DNA of 64,000 nt from Neurospora tetraspora (GCF_033439725.1 NW_026944386.1:4464001-4528000), one strand, 5' to 3'; counted from the stretch's first letter, positions 1 through 11,382 are shown. Notes: a model not told the origin generated them from the sequence alone. Numbers and translations are program-made.

Positions 1-2441
1 GGGCTAGATTTACTGAAGGTGATACCTTTTTCAGTGAAGTACGGAAGTAGGCTTCTGATTTCTTTACCTCCGTCGTAGTGAAATTGCGCTGGGTACCGCT
101 TATAAGTGTTATAGAGAGTTTCGATAATAGATCTAACCTCTATAGCAGCTTCATCTTTCGTTCTTAGAAGCCGAATGAGTCTGAAGCGGGTTTTCCGATC
201 CACTAAAACAAGACCATACGGCTTGTTATTCAGTGGCGTAGGACGAATAATAAAGATATCCCCCTCTAGTCGTCCGAGGGCAAACGGTGGATCGGCTACT
301 GGCTTTTTGGAGGGTCTGCGTAGTATTTTGGCCGAATCACAGCTTTTGCAAACCAAGTCTTCAGGGCGTACCTTTTGAAAGCTAGGCATGCCTTTAGTAA
401 CTTGAGCAGTCTTTTTCAAAAGATCAAGGCTTATATGCCCGAGCCGGACGTGCCATAACTGGGCGGCCCGAATCAACGCCTCAGAGGGTTTCTTGAGAGC
501 TGTTGTGGGAGCTGTGGGAGTTGGATCCAGAGCCGGAGGCTCTATAACCCCCTTTGAAATTTCAGGAGCTGTAGTAGGTTCAGTAGATTCTTCAGTTTCA
601 GAATCACTGAGATCGGCATTGTCTCTGGTAGTGTAACAGTGCCAAGTAGACCCGTAGGCCAATGGTTGTTTAGGATCAATTTTGGTAGATACAGTATTCT
701 TCGTGGTGAAGAAGAAGCCGTGTTTTTGGAAGTTTAGCAATGCCAATAGCTTCCGGGAGGCTGTGTATAACTTTTCCTTGATTAAGGTGCCTCCAGAGGC
801 ATACAACCTATGGCCACTCACTATATTCAGCGGGAAGTTAGGAATATAGAGAGTATCTGTGAGTGATATAGAGCTGTAAACCGCTGTGTTATCTTTGTAG
901 CCGGCGAGGAATTCGATTTTCACAGTGCCAACGCCCAGTGGCTTTACAGGACCACCTCCGGTCCCTACGGTGCCTAGAGTGGTAGAGAACTGTAGGTCCG
1001 AGAATAGGGTTTTGTTGTTGCAGATGTGCACTGTAGACTCAGTGTCAAAGAGCCATTGGCTGTTGTTTTTGATAGTTGGGTGGCTGAATTCAGGAGTTTC
1101 CTCGGTGGCTACAAATTCAGAGTCACTGTCTGCTCCGAATATAGTGCCAGACTCAAGGTTATAGCCTATAGTGAAAGCTTCATTAGAAGCTGTTTGCTCA
1201 GTGCCTTCAATGTTGAAGGACTCTCCTTGGGCCTTCTTCTTAGTGCCTTTGCCTTGCTGCTTGCCTTGAGGGTTAGTGTGCTTAGCAGACGGCTGGCTGA
1301 AGGGCTTAGTATCTTGATCCTTCCTCTTAGTAGACCGTGGGTTCTGATGATTAGCCTTGTTGTTATCTTTCGACCTGTGGTTTCTCTTATAGCTAGCTTG
1401 CAAAGCTAACAGCTGTTGAGAAGTCGTGGTAGTCGAATTCCGAGTCTCAGCTAGTAGGTCTTCCTGGAAGTACAGAAGGCTTAGTTTAGTAATCTTGCCT
1501 TCTGTGTTGTAGAGCCATTGTTCTTGCCGCAGCAAGCCTCTACAACGCTCTACCCACTGAGAGAAGTGGCTTTCTAGCACGTTAAAATAGTGGTTGATCT
1601 GGTCAATTTCCGCTATCCTAACGCCGAGACCAGCAAGTCGGCTCGCGAGGGTGTTGAATTTGGCGTTGAATTCTACTATAGTAGTAGATCCATCAAACTT
1701 AAGGAAGTGAAACTCCTTATATAGGGAGTCTCGGAGGGTTGACTGGCTGGGAGCGTACTGCATACGCAAACGCTTGTAAGCCTCTGCAGGGTCCGTTTCG
1801 AAGGCAATAGTAGATAAGGGGCCCTGTTTTAAGGTATTCCGAAGGGTCAATAACAAGGCAGCCTTCTGAGGATCAGATAGTAAGGCGTTAACTCGGTCAG
1901 GGTCTTCCAGGAATTCAGGAATTTGTAGTGCCCTGAACTGGATAGAAATAGCCTGATACCACTGATTGTAGTTTTCAGGTCCTGAAAGACGCTCTTTTTC
2001 AGCAAGTTGGAGTGACTGTTTAGCAAGCTCTTTGGTAGTAAGAGCGCTGAAATCAGTTCCGAGGTGTGCTGAAAGCGTTGGAGCTGTAATAGGCTCCGAG
2101 GTAGGTGTAGGAGACTCAAGAGTTGACTGAGCTTGAAGAGTTGGTTGAGCCTGAGGAAGCTGTTCAGCCTGAGGAGGCTGTTCAGCTTGAGGAGGCTGTT
2201 CAGCTTGAGGAGGCTGTTCAGCTTGAGGAGGCTGTTCAGCTTGAGGAGGCTGTTCAGCTTGAGGAGGCTGTTGAGTCTGAGAAGAGTGTTGAGCAGCCAA
2301 GTTCTGTTGTAGCAGCGAAATAACGTGCTGAAGCTGGCCTTCAAGGTTGTGAATTTGAGCTTGTAAGCCTTGTAAGCTCAGGCTTGGATATTCTGCAGGA
2401 AAAGCTGCAGTATGATCCATTAGTTCAGTCGGTTGATCCAT
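1..2441 (-). CDS. Ty1/copia retrotransposon Gag-Pol, 5' part (runs off left edge)
   Basis: Reading leftwards from an ATG at 2441, 813 codons are open with no stop down to the window edge; I checked every codon in this frame. The order is Gag, then protease, then integrase, which is the Ty1/copia order. Gag carries a PPQAEQ repeat near residues 58-93. The protease-like motif (WLFDTESTVHICN) lies near residue 465 and the pre-integrase zinc motif (LWHVRLGH, then CKSC) near 657-700. The integrase core follows, with the second catalytic Asp in HYDGGKE near residue 788. Reverse transcriptase and RNase H would lie left of position 1. Unlike the neighbouring DNA it is not AT-biased and has no RIP-type stops, so it looks young. 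Two oddities: the catalytic D-T/S-G of the protease reads D-T-E, and no CCHC knuckle is visible in Gag. Family assignment is confident; activity is unknown. Confidence 0.88.
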   Translation of the reverse strand, partial: MDQPTELMDHTAAFPAEYPSLSLQGLQAQIHNLEGQLQHVISLLQQNLAAQHSSQTQQPPQAEQPPQAEQPPQAEQPPQAEQPPQAEQPPQAEQLPQAQPTLQAQSTLESPTPTSEPITAPTLSAHLGTDFSALTTKELAKQSLQLAEKERLSGPENYNQWYQAISIQFRALQIPEFLEDPDRVNALLSDPQKAALLLTLRNTLKQGPLSTIAFETDPAEAYKRLRMQYAPSQSTLRDSLYKEFHFLKFDGSTTIVEFNAKFNTLASRLAGLGVRIAEIDQINHYFNVLESHFSQWVERCRGLLRQEQWLYNTEGKITKLSLLYFQEDLLAETRNSTTTTSQQLLALQASYKRNHRSKDNNKANHQNPRSTKRKDQDTKPFSQPSAKHTNPQGKQQGKGTKKKAQGESFNIEGTEQTASNEAFTIGYNLESGTIFGADSDSEFVATEETPEFSHPTIKNNSQWLFDTESTVHICNNKTLFSDLQFSTTLGTVGTGGGPVKPLGVGTVKIEFLAGYKDNTAVYSSISLTDTLYIPNFPLNIVSGHRLYASGGTLIKEKLYTASRKLLALLNFQKHGFFFTTKNTVSTKIDPKQPLAYGSTWHCYTTRDNADLSDSETEESTEPTTAPEISKGVIEPPALDPTPTAPTTALKKPSEALIRAAQLWHVRLGHISLDLLKKTAQVTKGMPSFQKVRPEDLVCKSCDSAKILRRPSKKPVADPPFALGRLEGDIFIIRPTPLNNKPYGLVLVDRKTRFRLIRLLRTKDEAAIEVRSIIETLYNTYKRYPAQFHYDGGKEIRSLLPYFTEKGITFSKSS
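2163..2270 (-). repeat. 18-bp tandem repeat in Gag (six PPQAEQ units)
   Basis: Six consecutive 18-bp units, nearly identical, read on the minus strand as PPQAEQ. The first unit differs from the others by one base. The unit length is a multiple of three, so copy-number change keeps the Gag frame. In the plus strand the same repeat gives a spurious EEAVQL-type open frame, which I ignore. Confidence 0.9.
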
Positions 2442-2734
2442 TATAGCACTGCAATAATGAAGGGTGCTTGAGGGACCAGTGAAAATAGTCTGTAGTACAG
2501 TACTATTTGCAGTTGATGAGCAGTCTACAGCCTGTAGTACAGTGCTGTTTGCCGAGAAGAGAGATAGGAGGTTGGCCTGTAGTACAGAGCCAAGGGGTCA
2601 AGAATCGATCGTGACTTGGAAGCGCGAATCGATAGGCTGAATCCGGGTATTCTTGTTTCCCGGGCTCATAACCTGTTTGCTGCGGTGCCCTGACTGGCCT
2701 ATAATGATAGCACCAGTACAAGGTTGCTACAGTG
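2442..2734 (-). other. Copia leader between LTR and Gag start
   Basis: This stretch lies between the Gag ATG and the presumed LTR. It holds three copies of the 11-mer CTGTAGTACAG (2490-2500, 2532-2542, 2577-2587), spaced 42 and 45 bp. A primer-binding site should be here. The minus strand has TGGTGCTATCATTA near 2715, but I could not match it to a tRNA end with certainty, so the inner LTR boundary is unresolved. Confidence 0.5.
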
Positions 2735-3218
2735 AACTATGCACTTGTAGCAGAGCGGAGCGGAAGCGGTAGGAAGTACGACAGCAATGCTGAAGGAAGC
2801 AGCGTAGTTGCAAGTACAATAAAAGGATGTTGTAAAAGAGGTCTTAGAGAGGACTCTGCTCTCAAGACAGAAGATTACAGTGGACTCTGCACTGTGAGAA
2901 AAGACTATATTGTATTGCTTGACTTGTGCTTGCTTGCTTGCTTAAGGAGTGACGAACTGAAGGAGAGGAGAGGTCTCTATATACATGGACACTAAGCATC
3001 TAGAAGCTTCTGTTGAATCCTGTGATGACAAATCAGTCTGGAAGAAATGCTAGCTAAGTTATAAGACTCTAGAATACAGTGGCAAAACCTCTTGTATTCT
3101 AGTACATTCTGTGGGGACTGAGTCAACTGATTCCGTAGAAGGAATAGTTCAACTAGCCTTCTATACTACAAGGTAGTACAAGGCAGTTACAAGGCACAGT
3201 ACTAGCCACACGTTAACA
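2735..3218 (-). mobile_element. Probable 5' LTR of the copia element
   Basis: Reading on the minus strand, a sequence starting TGTTAACGTG at 3218 marks an abrupt change. The DNA to the left has ordinary base composition; the DNA to the right is AT-rich and RIP-like. TG is the usual LTR start. The inner end is uncertain (about 2705-2735), with ...TGTAGCA at 2733 a candidate. Because the other end of the element is outside the window, neither the second LTR nor the target-site duplication can be checked. Confidence 0.5.
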
Positions 3219-4262
3219 ACGTAAAATTCTTACTTCGTTAGGAAGAACTATTTAAAATTACCCGAATTGAATTTTATATTATTTACTTCGCCCTACCAAT
3301 TAATATAAAATATTCGTTAATCTTCTACGTTTTTATAGTATAATTATAATTTAATAAAGGATTATTGTGATAAAGTACGTTATTAAATATGCGTATAAAT
3401 AATAAATAGGTTATAATTCGAATGGATAATTAAAAGGAATATGATAAATAGGCTTTCGAGAAATTTATCCATTATAGTTAGTTAGGCAGCAATTTATATT
3501 AGTATTATTATATTAAGTAGAAGATTAGGAACGTAACTTAGGAACCCGTTAATAATATTATCGATTATAAGTACCGCCTATAGTAATTCTATTATAAAAA
3601 CCCAAATAAACTGGTCCCTTTAAAGGTTTAAAATTTCCTACATGGCTTCGCTTCCAATTTTCTAGCTGCCCCTAGCTCCCTAACTCCCGCTCCCGAACTT
3701 CCGCGGCGCTATTCTACCCGCTTCCGAAAAGCCGCCTCCGTTATTAATATAACGAGACTATTCCCGGACTCGATTATAGTAATTGAAATAATATAACGGT
3801 TAATAAGGATGTAGAAAATAAGTTATATCTAGTATTTAGTAGGATTATACGAGGGTTAATAAATATATAGTTAAGAAAGTTACTTGCGACGTAATTTATA
3901 GATTATAATAGAATATTAGATTTAAAGAGATAAATCTATTATTATACGTATATATAGATTTTTTTAACTCTATGAACTTCTTTTAAAAGGGAATAGTATT
4001 ATAAGGCTAGCTTATAATGTGGTTATATTGTATTAAATGTATATATGCTATGCTAGAGTTGGTACTATAGCTTAGAGCTATGTATTTACGTATTGGTTAT
4101 ATATTTTAATTATATGTAGCTTTACGTACGCGCGTACAGATTAGCCTACTTGGGCTCTCGCCTATATAGTTAGTCCTCTACGTATACTTCCCTTTCTTTC
4201 CTTCGTACAACAACGCATATCTTACCCTACCCCTAATGGTCCCCTCTCGCCCTATGATATTA
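3219..4262 (+). mobile_element. RIP-degraded chromovirus (Ty3/gypsy) 3' end plus LTR
   Basis: Near 3530-3600 the plus strand reads as a chromodomain remnant (VT*EPVNNIIDYKYRL*, with the Trp of TWEP changed to stop). A Pro-rich tail follows, then an LTR-like part at about 3780-4262. The segment from about 3600 to 4262 matches the reverse complement of about 25060-25680, including shared blocks around GGGCTCTCGCCTATATAGTTA and TATTATAAGGCTAGC. The two are therefore inverted copies of one element family. The density of TA/AA dinucleotides and of stops made from Trp codons is what RIP produces. It is cut on the left by the young copia insertion. Confidence 0.72.
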
Positions 4263-7200
4263 TTAGCTATTACGTATATAAAATACCCGCTAAATTTTAA
4301 TATAAACAATTCGATTACTATAATCTTTAAATTTTTAAATACCTTTATAATATTAAAAGTATTAAATTTAAAAGGCCCGCTATTTATTAATATAATATGT
4401 ACAATATTTTAAAGATTAAATAATAAATTAAATAAAAATTACAAAATAAGGACTTTAATCCGGAAGAGCATTTCGCCGTCGATTTCTTCGAATATAAAGT
4501 AGGGAGAAGTAACTTTAAATATATTATATTCATTATTCATTAATAAATTAAATTTATTTAGGATATTTATATAGCGAATCGAATAGTTAAGGCTATTACT
4601 AAAGGACTTCTTTCGGTTATCGATACAATTAATTACTAATATAACGTTAAAGTTAAATACATTAAATATAATAATAAAGTTAATAGTTAATATATTAAAG
4701 ATAAGCTAATTATACGCTTTATTATTTTCGAACCCTTAATACTTAATATTTAAATTTAAAATGGTAGTATTAAGAGTTTAGGGGGTATAATTAAAACATG
4801 GCGCGTATAATGATAAATAGCGCTAAACTCCCTTATAACCTCTAGTTTTAAATTATTTTAACTTCGGTCTACCTTATTAACCGATCGCTTAAGTATCTCT
4901 CTAATTAAAGGTTATTATACGAACGGTTTTATACTTTTGTAGCCTACTATAAGGGGGTATAAACCGAACCCCGCAAGCTTAACCTTAATTATTTACGTAT
5001 TTACGGCTATAAAATATATATAATAATAGGTATTATATAGAAGAAAGAGTAATAGTGTAAAAAGTTTCAATTAAAGGTTTAAATCGGATTCCTTATTCAT
5101 TATATTACCTCCTCTATTTATTAAATTTATAACCTATAGATTAATTACATCGTCTATACCCATAACGTACTCTTTAACGAAGATTTAATTTATTTAGAGA
5201 ACTTTAATAATTTTGAAGAAGGATTAAGGCTAATTAGCGACGAAATTACTAATTTATTCAACCGAATTAATTAATTTCTTTGATTATTTATACGATATTT
5301 CGAACCTTTTAATACAATTTAAAATATAGAAGATAATAATTTTACCCCTCTCTTACCGTTATTCTTCGATAATAAATATTAAAAAGATAGTAATAAAATT
5401 ATTTCGAAATTAATAGAACCTACCGCTTAAAGTAAAGTATTTATCGATTTTATATTTATTTACTTTACCCCATTAAATATATTACTAACTACTCTTACTA
5501 CCGGCTTTATAATAAATTTACTAGAGTCTATTTCCTTCCCAACCTTCGAATTATAGGAAATTACATTTAACACTAAGACATTTACTTAATTAATTAGGTA
5601 GTGATAAAGTAAAATAATTATAAAGATAGAAATTAACTACCTAATTTCTAAGGGTAGTAAATTAAATTCTATTAAATATTAAAATCTCTTTTTAATCTTA
5701 AAGATTTATTACGATTTCGAATATTACGATTTAAATAATCTTTTTAAATAAATAGAAGAAATATATTTCGATAACTATAAAGAAATAAAATTATAGGTTA
5801 ATATTAATAAAAACGTTCCCTGTATTAAAAGTTTTTAAATCCTCGATTATATATAAGTATACGTATATAAATTCAATAAATATCATTAATTATTAAAAAT
5901 AAAAGCTCGCTTCGTAATTAAAGGAAACTAATAGTATAATTATAATAAGAAAATATATACCTTTATATTAGTTAATCGCTTATTTTAATTAATTATTGCC
6001 TACGCCATTAAATTCGATTTCAAATTTATTTAATATAACATAATAAATGCCTTCGTTAACGCCTACTTTAATGAGGAGATTTATATATATATATTTCCTA
6101 ATTATTGCAAGTATAGTACTATCCTTAAAATCTTTAAAGCTTTTTATAATTTCCGACGAACTCCCTTACTATAGTGACGAAAATTTAATAAGACCTTCGA
6201 AAATTTAGGGTTTAAACCGTTATTTAAAGACCCGTATATCTTCAAACATAATAAAATCCCAATTTTCTATTATATTAATAATATTATTTTCGCTTTTAAT
6301 CAATTATAGTACAATAAAATTATTTAGGTTATAAAGAAGTTGGAAGAGAAGTATAAGTTTATTAATAGTAATAACTTTTTATAATTTCTAGGTATCGAAA
6401 TTATTCGAAACCGAGAGGTAAGCTATATTTAATTATCCTAACAGGAATATATTTATAAAATTACTAAATTAATTAAAAATCCCTATACCTTCGCCTTTAT
6501 TTTAATAAATAACAAAGAATTTATACCTTACAATAGTATAACTTCCTTTAATAAAATCCGGAAATACTAAGTCGTTATCGGCTCTATAATATACGCTGCT
6601 ATAATTACCCGGCCTAATATTACCTTCGCCGCTAACCAATTAGCTCGCTACAATTATAATCTTAATCCTTAATATTATAAAATTATTAATAAAGTTTTAT
6701 ACTACTTATAATACTACCCTAATCTCTCCCTCTATTATAATAAGTTAACGAAATTCGAAATCGCTTTAAATACGTTGTACGCTAATAATTCTCTAGATTG
6801 AAAGAGCTTGTATAGATTTATAATTAAATCCTTTAGTAATTTAGTTTATTAGGGTTTAATTAAGTAAAAGACGCTATTTATTTTAATAATAGAAGTAGAA
6901 TTATTATCGATTTTAAACGCTATTAAAGAAGTTATGGCTATTATATATTTATATAAAGAGATTAATATTCCCTTCGATAAGGATATACTTATAATCGGTT
7001 GTAATAATATATAGATAATCCGTATATTAATTGTTGAGGTAGCGAAGTTGATGATTAAATTGAAGTATATTAATATCTATTGTTATTAATTAAGGTAGGA
7101 AATTATAGAGGGAAGAATTGAAATTAAATATTTAGAGATGAAGAAAATACTAGCTGATAAATTAATAAGGTTTTAGGACAATTAAATTACGAGGAATTCC

Positions 7201-7440
7201 GGGAATTAATAAGAATAACGAATATACTAGCTCGTAAGGAGATAGGGATAGATAAGGAAATTCCGGGTAATATTCTAGAGAATATTCACAATTTAGCTGA
7301 AGAAATTAACGTACTAGAAGAGAGATTCTATAAATAGCTTCACTTTTACTCTATTTGGAAAGTTTGTAAGTGAGGAGGTATATTAGATTTAAGGATGATT
7401 TTAGCTATACTATATGGAGGTTAGCGCTCTAGCTACCTAA
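4263..7440 (+). mobile_element. RIP-degraded Ty1/copia internal region
   Basis: Plus-strand translation with many stops still shows copia reverse transcriptase and RNase H. Near 6050-6300 the frame reads NAFVNAYFNEEIY, then KAFYNFRRTPLL**, then NKTFENLGFKP, then IFYYINNIIFAF. Near 6570-6700 it reads VIGSIIYAAIITRPNITFAA. The catalytic YVDD box reads YINN and a conserved Trp is a stop; both fit G-to-A change on this strand. No intact ORF survives. The boundary with unique DNA is near 7440, where GC content recovers. I could not define LTRs for this copy. Confidence 0.75.
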
Positions 7441-9036
7441 TATTGCCTGATTTCTGGGCATATTTGGGTTACCCTAGCACCCCCCATACCTTCTGAGCGA
7501 GTCAGTCACACACACTCTTCAATCGATCAATTCTGCACCGTCACATCTAACACAAATCCCCATAGACCGAACAGCAAGCGGCGGCCGCCGAAAATTAAAT
7601 GAACGCGGCAATTCCTTCCTTGCGTAAGTCACTTGAACCCATTCGCCATTAATGCCTCTTTTCTATGTTTAACATGTTTTAAAACAGCAGAATAGAAGCG
7701 CCCGGCTGGCTGCAATCTCTCCCCTTGTTGGCTTGTCGTCATTGGGCTTTCGCCTTTCAGAGCCTCCAGGTCATCCATTGGCTATCAGGACTCCAGCGGG
7801 TAGAGGCCCCACTTTGGCATCGCCAGAAGCGCGTCTGTTGGACCCCGGTCAGGTACCAATCATTTGCGGGAGCCAGGCCGCGGTTGAAACGCAGGAACGC
7901 CTTGGGTGCAACCTTCTCTTTTTTCCCTCTTTTCCACTTCCTGACACATCGCATTTCGGGATCGGAAACACCAGAATTTGATGATGCCAGATCTTGCGAC
8001 CAGCCTCGATTGTTTCCCGACATCTGCTCTGCCGCAGACTCAGCGAGGATGATTGTGGTGAAGGGTCTCACGGTGACGCGCATCACCGTCTCGTCTCGGT
8101 GGGAGATTTCTATTGTGCGAGGCGGACAATAGGACCGGCACACATTGTTCACCATGCCGTGAGGTCAAGGTGAGTCCGATGAGCCCTCCCGAGCCCCATC
8201 AGGTGGCCATGCCTCATGAACAACATGGCCCGGCTGCAAGCGCGCCAGACATCAAGACGACAGGCTCGCATCAATCCATCAACCCAGTCAGTTCTCGCTG
8301 GGTTGCCTCTCCGCAAGGAAATCCGGGGTCTTCAAGGTCCATGACAAAGAACGACTGGCTGCGAGAGTCCAGGCGCTTAGACAACGACCGCGGCTACGGG
8401 ACGACGACCCCTTGATCAGCCTCCCACTCCACCGTCCACGCACACAAAGTCGAACAAAGGCAATGTTCTTTCAAGAACAATGGGCCTTCTTCTATTCTGG
8501 GACCGGGTGCGCCTATTGTCATTTGCAAATCACCTGTCATCCCATCTTTTGGTCCATCATCCCGACTCTCGACTTATCCTGTGGCCCACCAGCCTCCCGG
8601 GCCAGTCAGTCACTAGCCTGCCTTGGTCTTATTCTCCCGTCGTCGTCTTATTGACGCACTCTCTTTCTATTGTTGCCTCTCCTCCTCCTATTCATATCTC
8701 CAGCATGCATTCATAGTGGGCAAGCCTTCTGTTTTGGATACCCTCTCTTTTCCTTTGACTCTCTTCTCTTGTTCCTTTCTCTTGGTCATTTGCATTTCCT
8801 TTTTCCTTTCCCGGTCTTCGGCTCAGTAATTCTTTCTCGAGAGTAATCATCCAGCTGGTCTAGACGAGTGACCACCAACTTGTCGGTCTTTTTACAAGCA
8901 CACACACATCACGCTCTCACGGCATTCGCTTTCCTTTTCAATTTTTCGACCTTTTCGACTTTTGCACGATTAGTAGACGAACTACACGATATACTGCACC
9001 ATCTTGCTGGCTCAAGAAAAACGATAGATCGATATC
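7441..9036. other. Intergenic region and PRM1 5' region
   Basis: Unique, moderate-GC DNA between the RIP block and PRM1. Several short overlapping frames around 7730-8830 lack domains and start context, so I do not call genes. The last 400 bases are pyrimidine-rich (TTTCCTTTTCC, TCTTTCTC), typical of fungal promoters and leaders. No clear TATA box was seen. Confidence 0.5.
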
Positions 9037-11382
9037 ATGGCTTACAACGAAAAATATGGGAGCGGCATCCCTCCGGTCCCACCCTCTCTTAATACGGCAA
9101 CCCCATGGCAAAACGTCAACCTTCACAATGATCAACAGGACGAGCCCCAGCTAAAACCGCACTCCGATACCGACCCCCAAATCACTCCCTATCTCGGCAT
9201 GCGAGCAAGACTGTCACAACTATGGTTCAACCGGTGGACGATTTTGTTGATTTTGGTCCTGATCCGGGTCATCTTCCTCACAGGAAGCCTCAAGGAAAAC
9301 CTCGGCGACGCCAAGGCCAAGGCACTCTCAGCATGCACCAAGGTCGAAGACGTCGGCAGCGCCATGGCCTCCATGCCTCATTACATGTCCAAGGGCGTCA
9401 ACGTGATGGCCGCCGCCAGCATGCAAAAGGCAGTTGAAGCAATGGCAGCAGTCCTCAAGATGATCCTCACGGGCGTCCAGGCCATCATCATGTTTGTGCT
9501 CAACATGTACATTGGCACCTTTGCCTGTCTGGTGGCAGCCTTCATCCACGGCGGTCTGCACGTGGCTACCGCGGTGGTGGAGGGCGCAACCAAGGTAATG
9601 AACGACGCCATTGGGTCCATCACCAAGGGTATTGCCGACGATATGAAGGGCTTCCAAGATATGATCAACACCGCAAAGCAATACCTCAACACGGGCGTCG
9701 GCACTATTTCAGGCCTTGGCGGCGGGGATAAGGAAGCCATCAAACTTCCAGACCTCAACATTACCAGCCACCTCAGGGACCTCCAGGGAATCAAGATCAA
9801 CGCCAACGGCGTCGTCGGTGGCCTGGATGTCCTCGACAAAAAGATCCCGACGTTTGACCAAGCCAAAAACCTGACCGAATCCGCCCTCGCCATCCCCTTC
9901 AACCTCGTCAAAGGCAAGATCGACGAGGCCTTTTCCCAATTCACAATCCAGCCCACCATCTTCCCCACCGCGGAGAAGCAAGCCTTGTCATTCTGCTCCA
10001 ACAACTCCTTCCTCAACGACTTCTTTGAGTCCCTGGTCACCATCGTTCACAAAGCCAAGATTGCCTTCTTCATCGTCATCATCATCCTCGCCCTGATCGC
10101 CATGGTCGTCATGGGCTATATTGAATATTGCGGCTTCAAGCGCGAAAGGGTGCGGGCCGAGAAGATCGACGACAACGCATTCAGCTCCCAGGACGCCATC
10201 TACATAGCCTCGCGCCGCTGGACCGCCGACGGCGGCATGAAACTTGCCAAATGGTGGACTAAGGATAAAGACAGCAAGAACTATCTCTTGATCAGATGGG
10301 CCGTCGCGTACGCCACTTCCCTGCCTGCCCTCTTCGTGCTGTCCCTCGCCACCGCCGGTTTCTTCTCCTGCTTCTGCCAGTGGGTGCTCCTCCGGCAGAT
10401 CGAGCAAAAGGCGCCCGAGCTTGCCGCGCAGGTGGGCGATTTCACCGGTGACGTGGTCGGAACTCTGAAGCAAGTGAGCACCGACTGGGCCAACAGTTCC
10501 AACGCGGTCGTCGCGAACATGGAAACAGACATCAACACCGATCTCTTCGGCTGGGTGCGCGAGGCCACGGAATCCGTCAATAACACCCTCACCGTCCTCG
10601 ACGACCAAATCGACAACGCTTTGGTGACCGTCTTCAACAACACCGTCCTCCTCGACACCGCCCGTGACGTCGTCGGCTGCTTAATCGGCCGCAAGATCGA
10701 CGCCGTCCAGGACGGCCTGACTTGGGTGCACGACCACGCCAAGGTCACACTCCCGCGGTTCGACGACGACATCTTTTCCGCCGGAGCGGCGCAGAACATG
10801 GGTAGCGATGGCGACCTTTCCAGCTTCCTGGCCAAGCCCGGCGCAGTAACAACCGACGAGATCAACGAGGCCGTGGGGAAGGTGATCAAGTCGCTGCGCA
10901 ACGGAATGATCCAAGAGGCTCTGATCTCGCTCGGTCTCCTGTTGACGTACGTCATCGTCGTCCTCATCGGCGTCATGGGCGCGTTGATCGGTTGGGCAAC
11001 ACCCGACAAAACTCGCGGGGAAGGGGGGCAACAATTCGGTTCCTCCCATTCCTTTTCCGATACCCACAACCACAACGGCTTCGATCCCTCCCTAGCAGTG
11101 CCGCCAGCCAACGCCATGGTCGGTAACCCTGCTAGCCCTCACTATCAGAATGAGAAGTACGGAGGAGGAGGAGGAGCATACCCCGAACACGACATGCACG
11201 ACGTGGCGTCCCCCGCTTACGAGGAGGTGGTCTACGCCGGCCGCGTGCCGGTCGGGAAGACGAGGGAGCTGATTACAAGGTATCCGAGTCATCAAAGGAC
11301 GAGCAGTTATCCGACTGTTGAGAGCCCGGGACCGATGCCGATGGGGGATGAGAAGGTGCCGGGGTATTTTACGCCTATTTGA
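9037..11382 (+). CDS. prm1: Plasma membrane fusion protein PRM1
   Basis: An unspliced 781-residue protein recognisable as the fungal PRM1 family. PRM1 acts at the plasma membrane and helps merge bilayers during mating and hyphal or germling fusion. Five hydrophobic spans are visible at about 67-83, 148-170, 343-365, 422-448 and 627-652, with two large loops between them rich in N-x-S/T sites. The length and topology fit the family. Residues 1-66 are hydrophilic and Pro-rich, presumably cytosolic. The tail after residue 655 is Gly/Tyr/Pro-rich and unstructured. The start ATG at 9037 follows an A/T-rich leader (TCGATATC) and gives the MAYNEKYG start. Many overlapping frames on both strands are shadows of its GC-rich codons. 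It lies 1.6 kb from a RIP block but shows no RIP-type stops. Confidence 0.93.
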   Translation: MAYNEKYGSGIPPVPPSLNTATPWQNVNLHNDQQDEPQLKPHSDTDPQITPYLGMRARLSQLWFNRWTILLILVLIRVIFLTGSLKENLGDAKAKALSACTKVEDVGSAMASMPHYMSKGVNVMAAASMQKAVEAMAAVLKMILTGVQAIIMFVLNMYIGTFACLVAAFIHGGLHVATAVVEGATKVMNDAIGSITKGIADDMKGFQDMINTAKQYLNTGVGTISGLGGGDKEAIKLPDLNITSHLRDLQGIKINANGVVGGLDVLDKKIPTFDQAKNLTESALAIPFNLVKGKIDEAFSQFTIQPTIFPTAEKQALSFCSNNSFLNDFFESLVTIVHKAKIAFFIVIIILALIAMVVMGYIEYCGFKRERVRAEKIDDNAFSSQDAIYIASRRWTADGGMKLAKWWTKDKDSKNYLLIRWAVAYATSLPALFVLSLATAGFFSCFCQWVLLRQIEQKAPELAAQVGDFTGDVVGTLKQVSTDWANSSNAVVANMETDINTDLFGWVREATESVNNTLTVLDDQIDNALVTVFNNTVLLDTARDVVGCLIGRKIDAVQDGLTWVHDHAKVTLPRFDDDIFSAGAAQNMGSDGDLSSFLAKPGAVTTDEINEAVGKVIKSLRNGMIQEALISLGLLLTYVIVVLIGVMGALIGWATPDKTRGEGGQQFGSSHSFSDTHNHNGFDPSLAVPPANAMVGNPASPHYQNEKYGGGGGAYPEHDMHDVASPAYEEVVYAGRVPVGKTRELITRYPSHQRTSSYPTVESPGPMPMGDEKVPGYFTPI

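Noticed and set aside
2163-2270. Regular repeats considered as CRISPR
   Set aside because: Units are contiguous without spacers, encode Gag residues, and the genome is eukaryotic.
1847-2344. 165-codon minus frame rich in LLKLNS and the plus frame rich in EEAVQL
   Set aside because: Shadows of the Gag repeat; the true Gag-Pol frame is offset and open far beyond both.
9381-11117. Several 130-280-codon minus frames
   Set aside because: Antisense shadows of the GC-rich PRM1 coding sequence.
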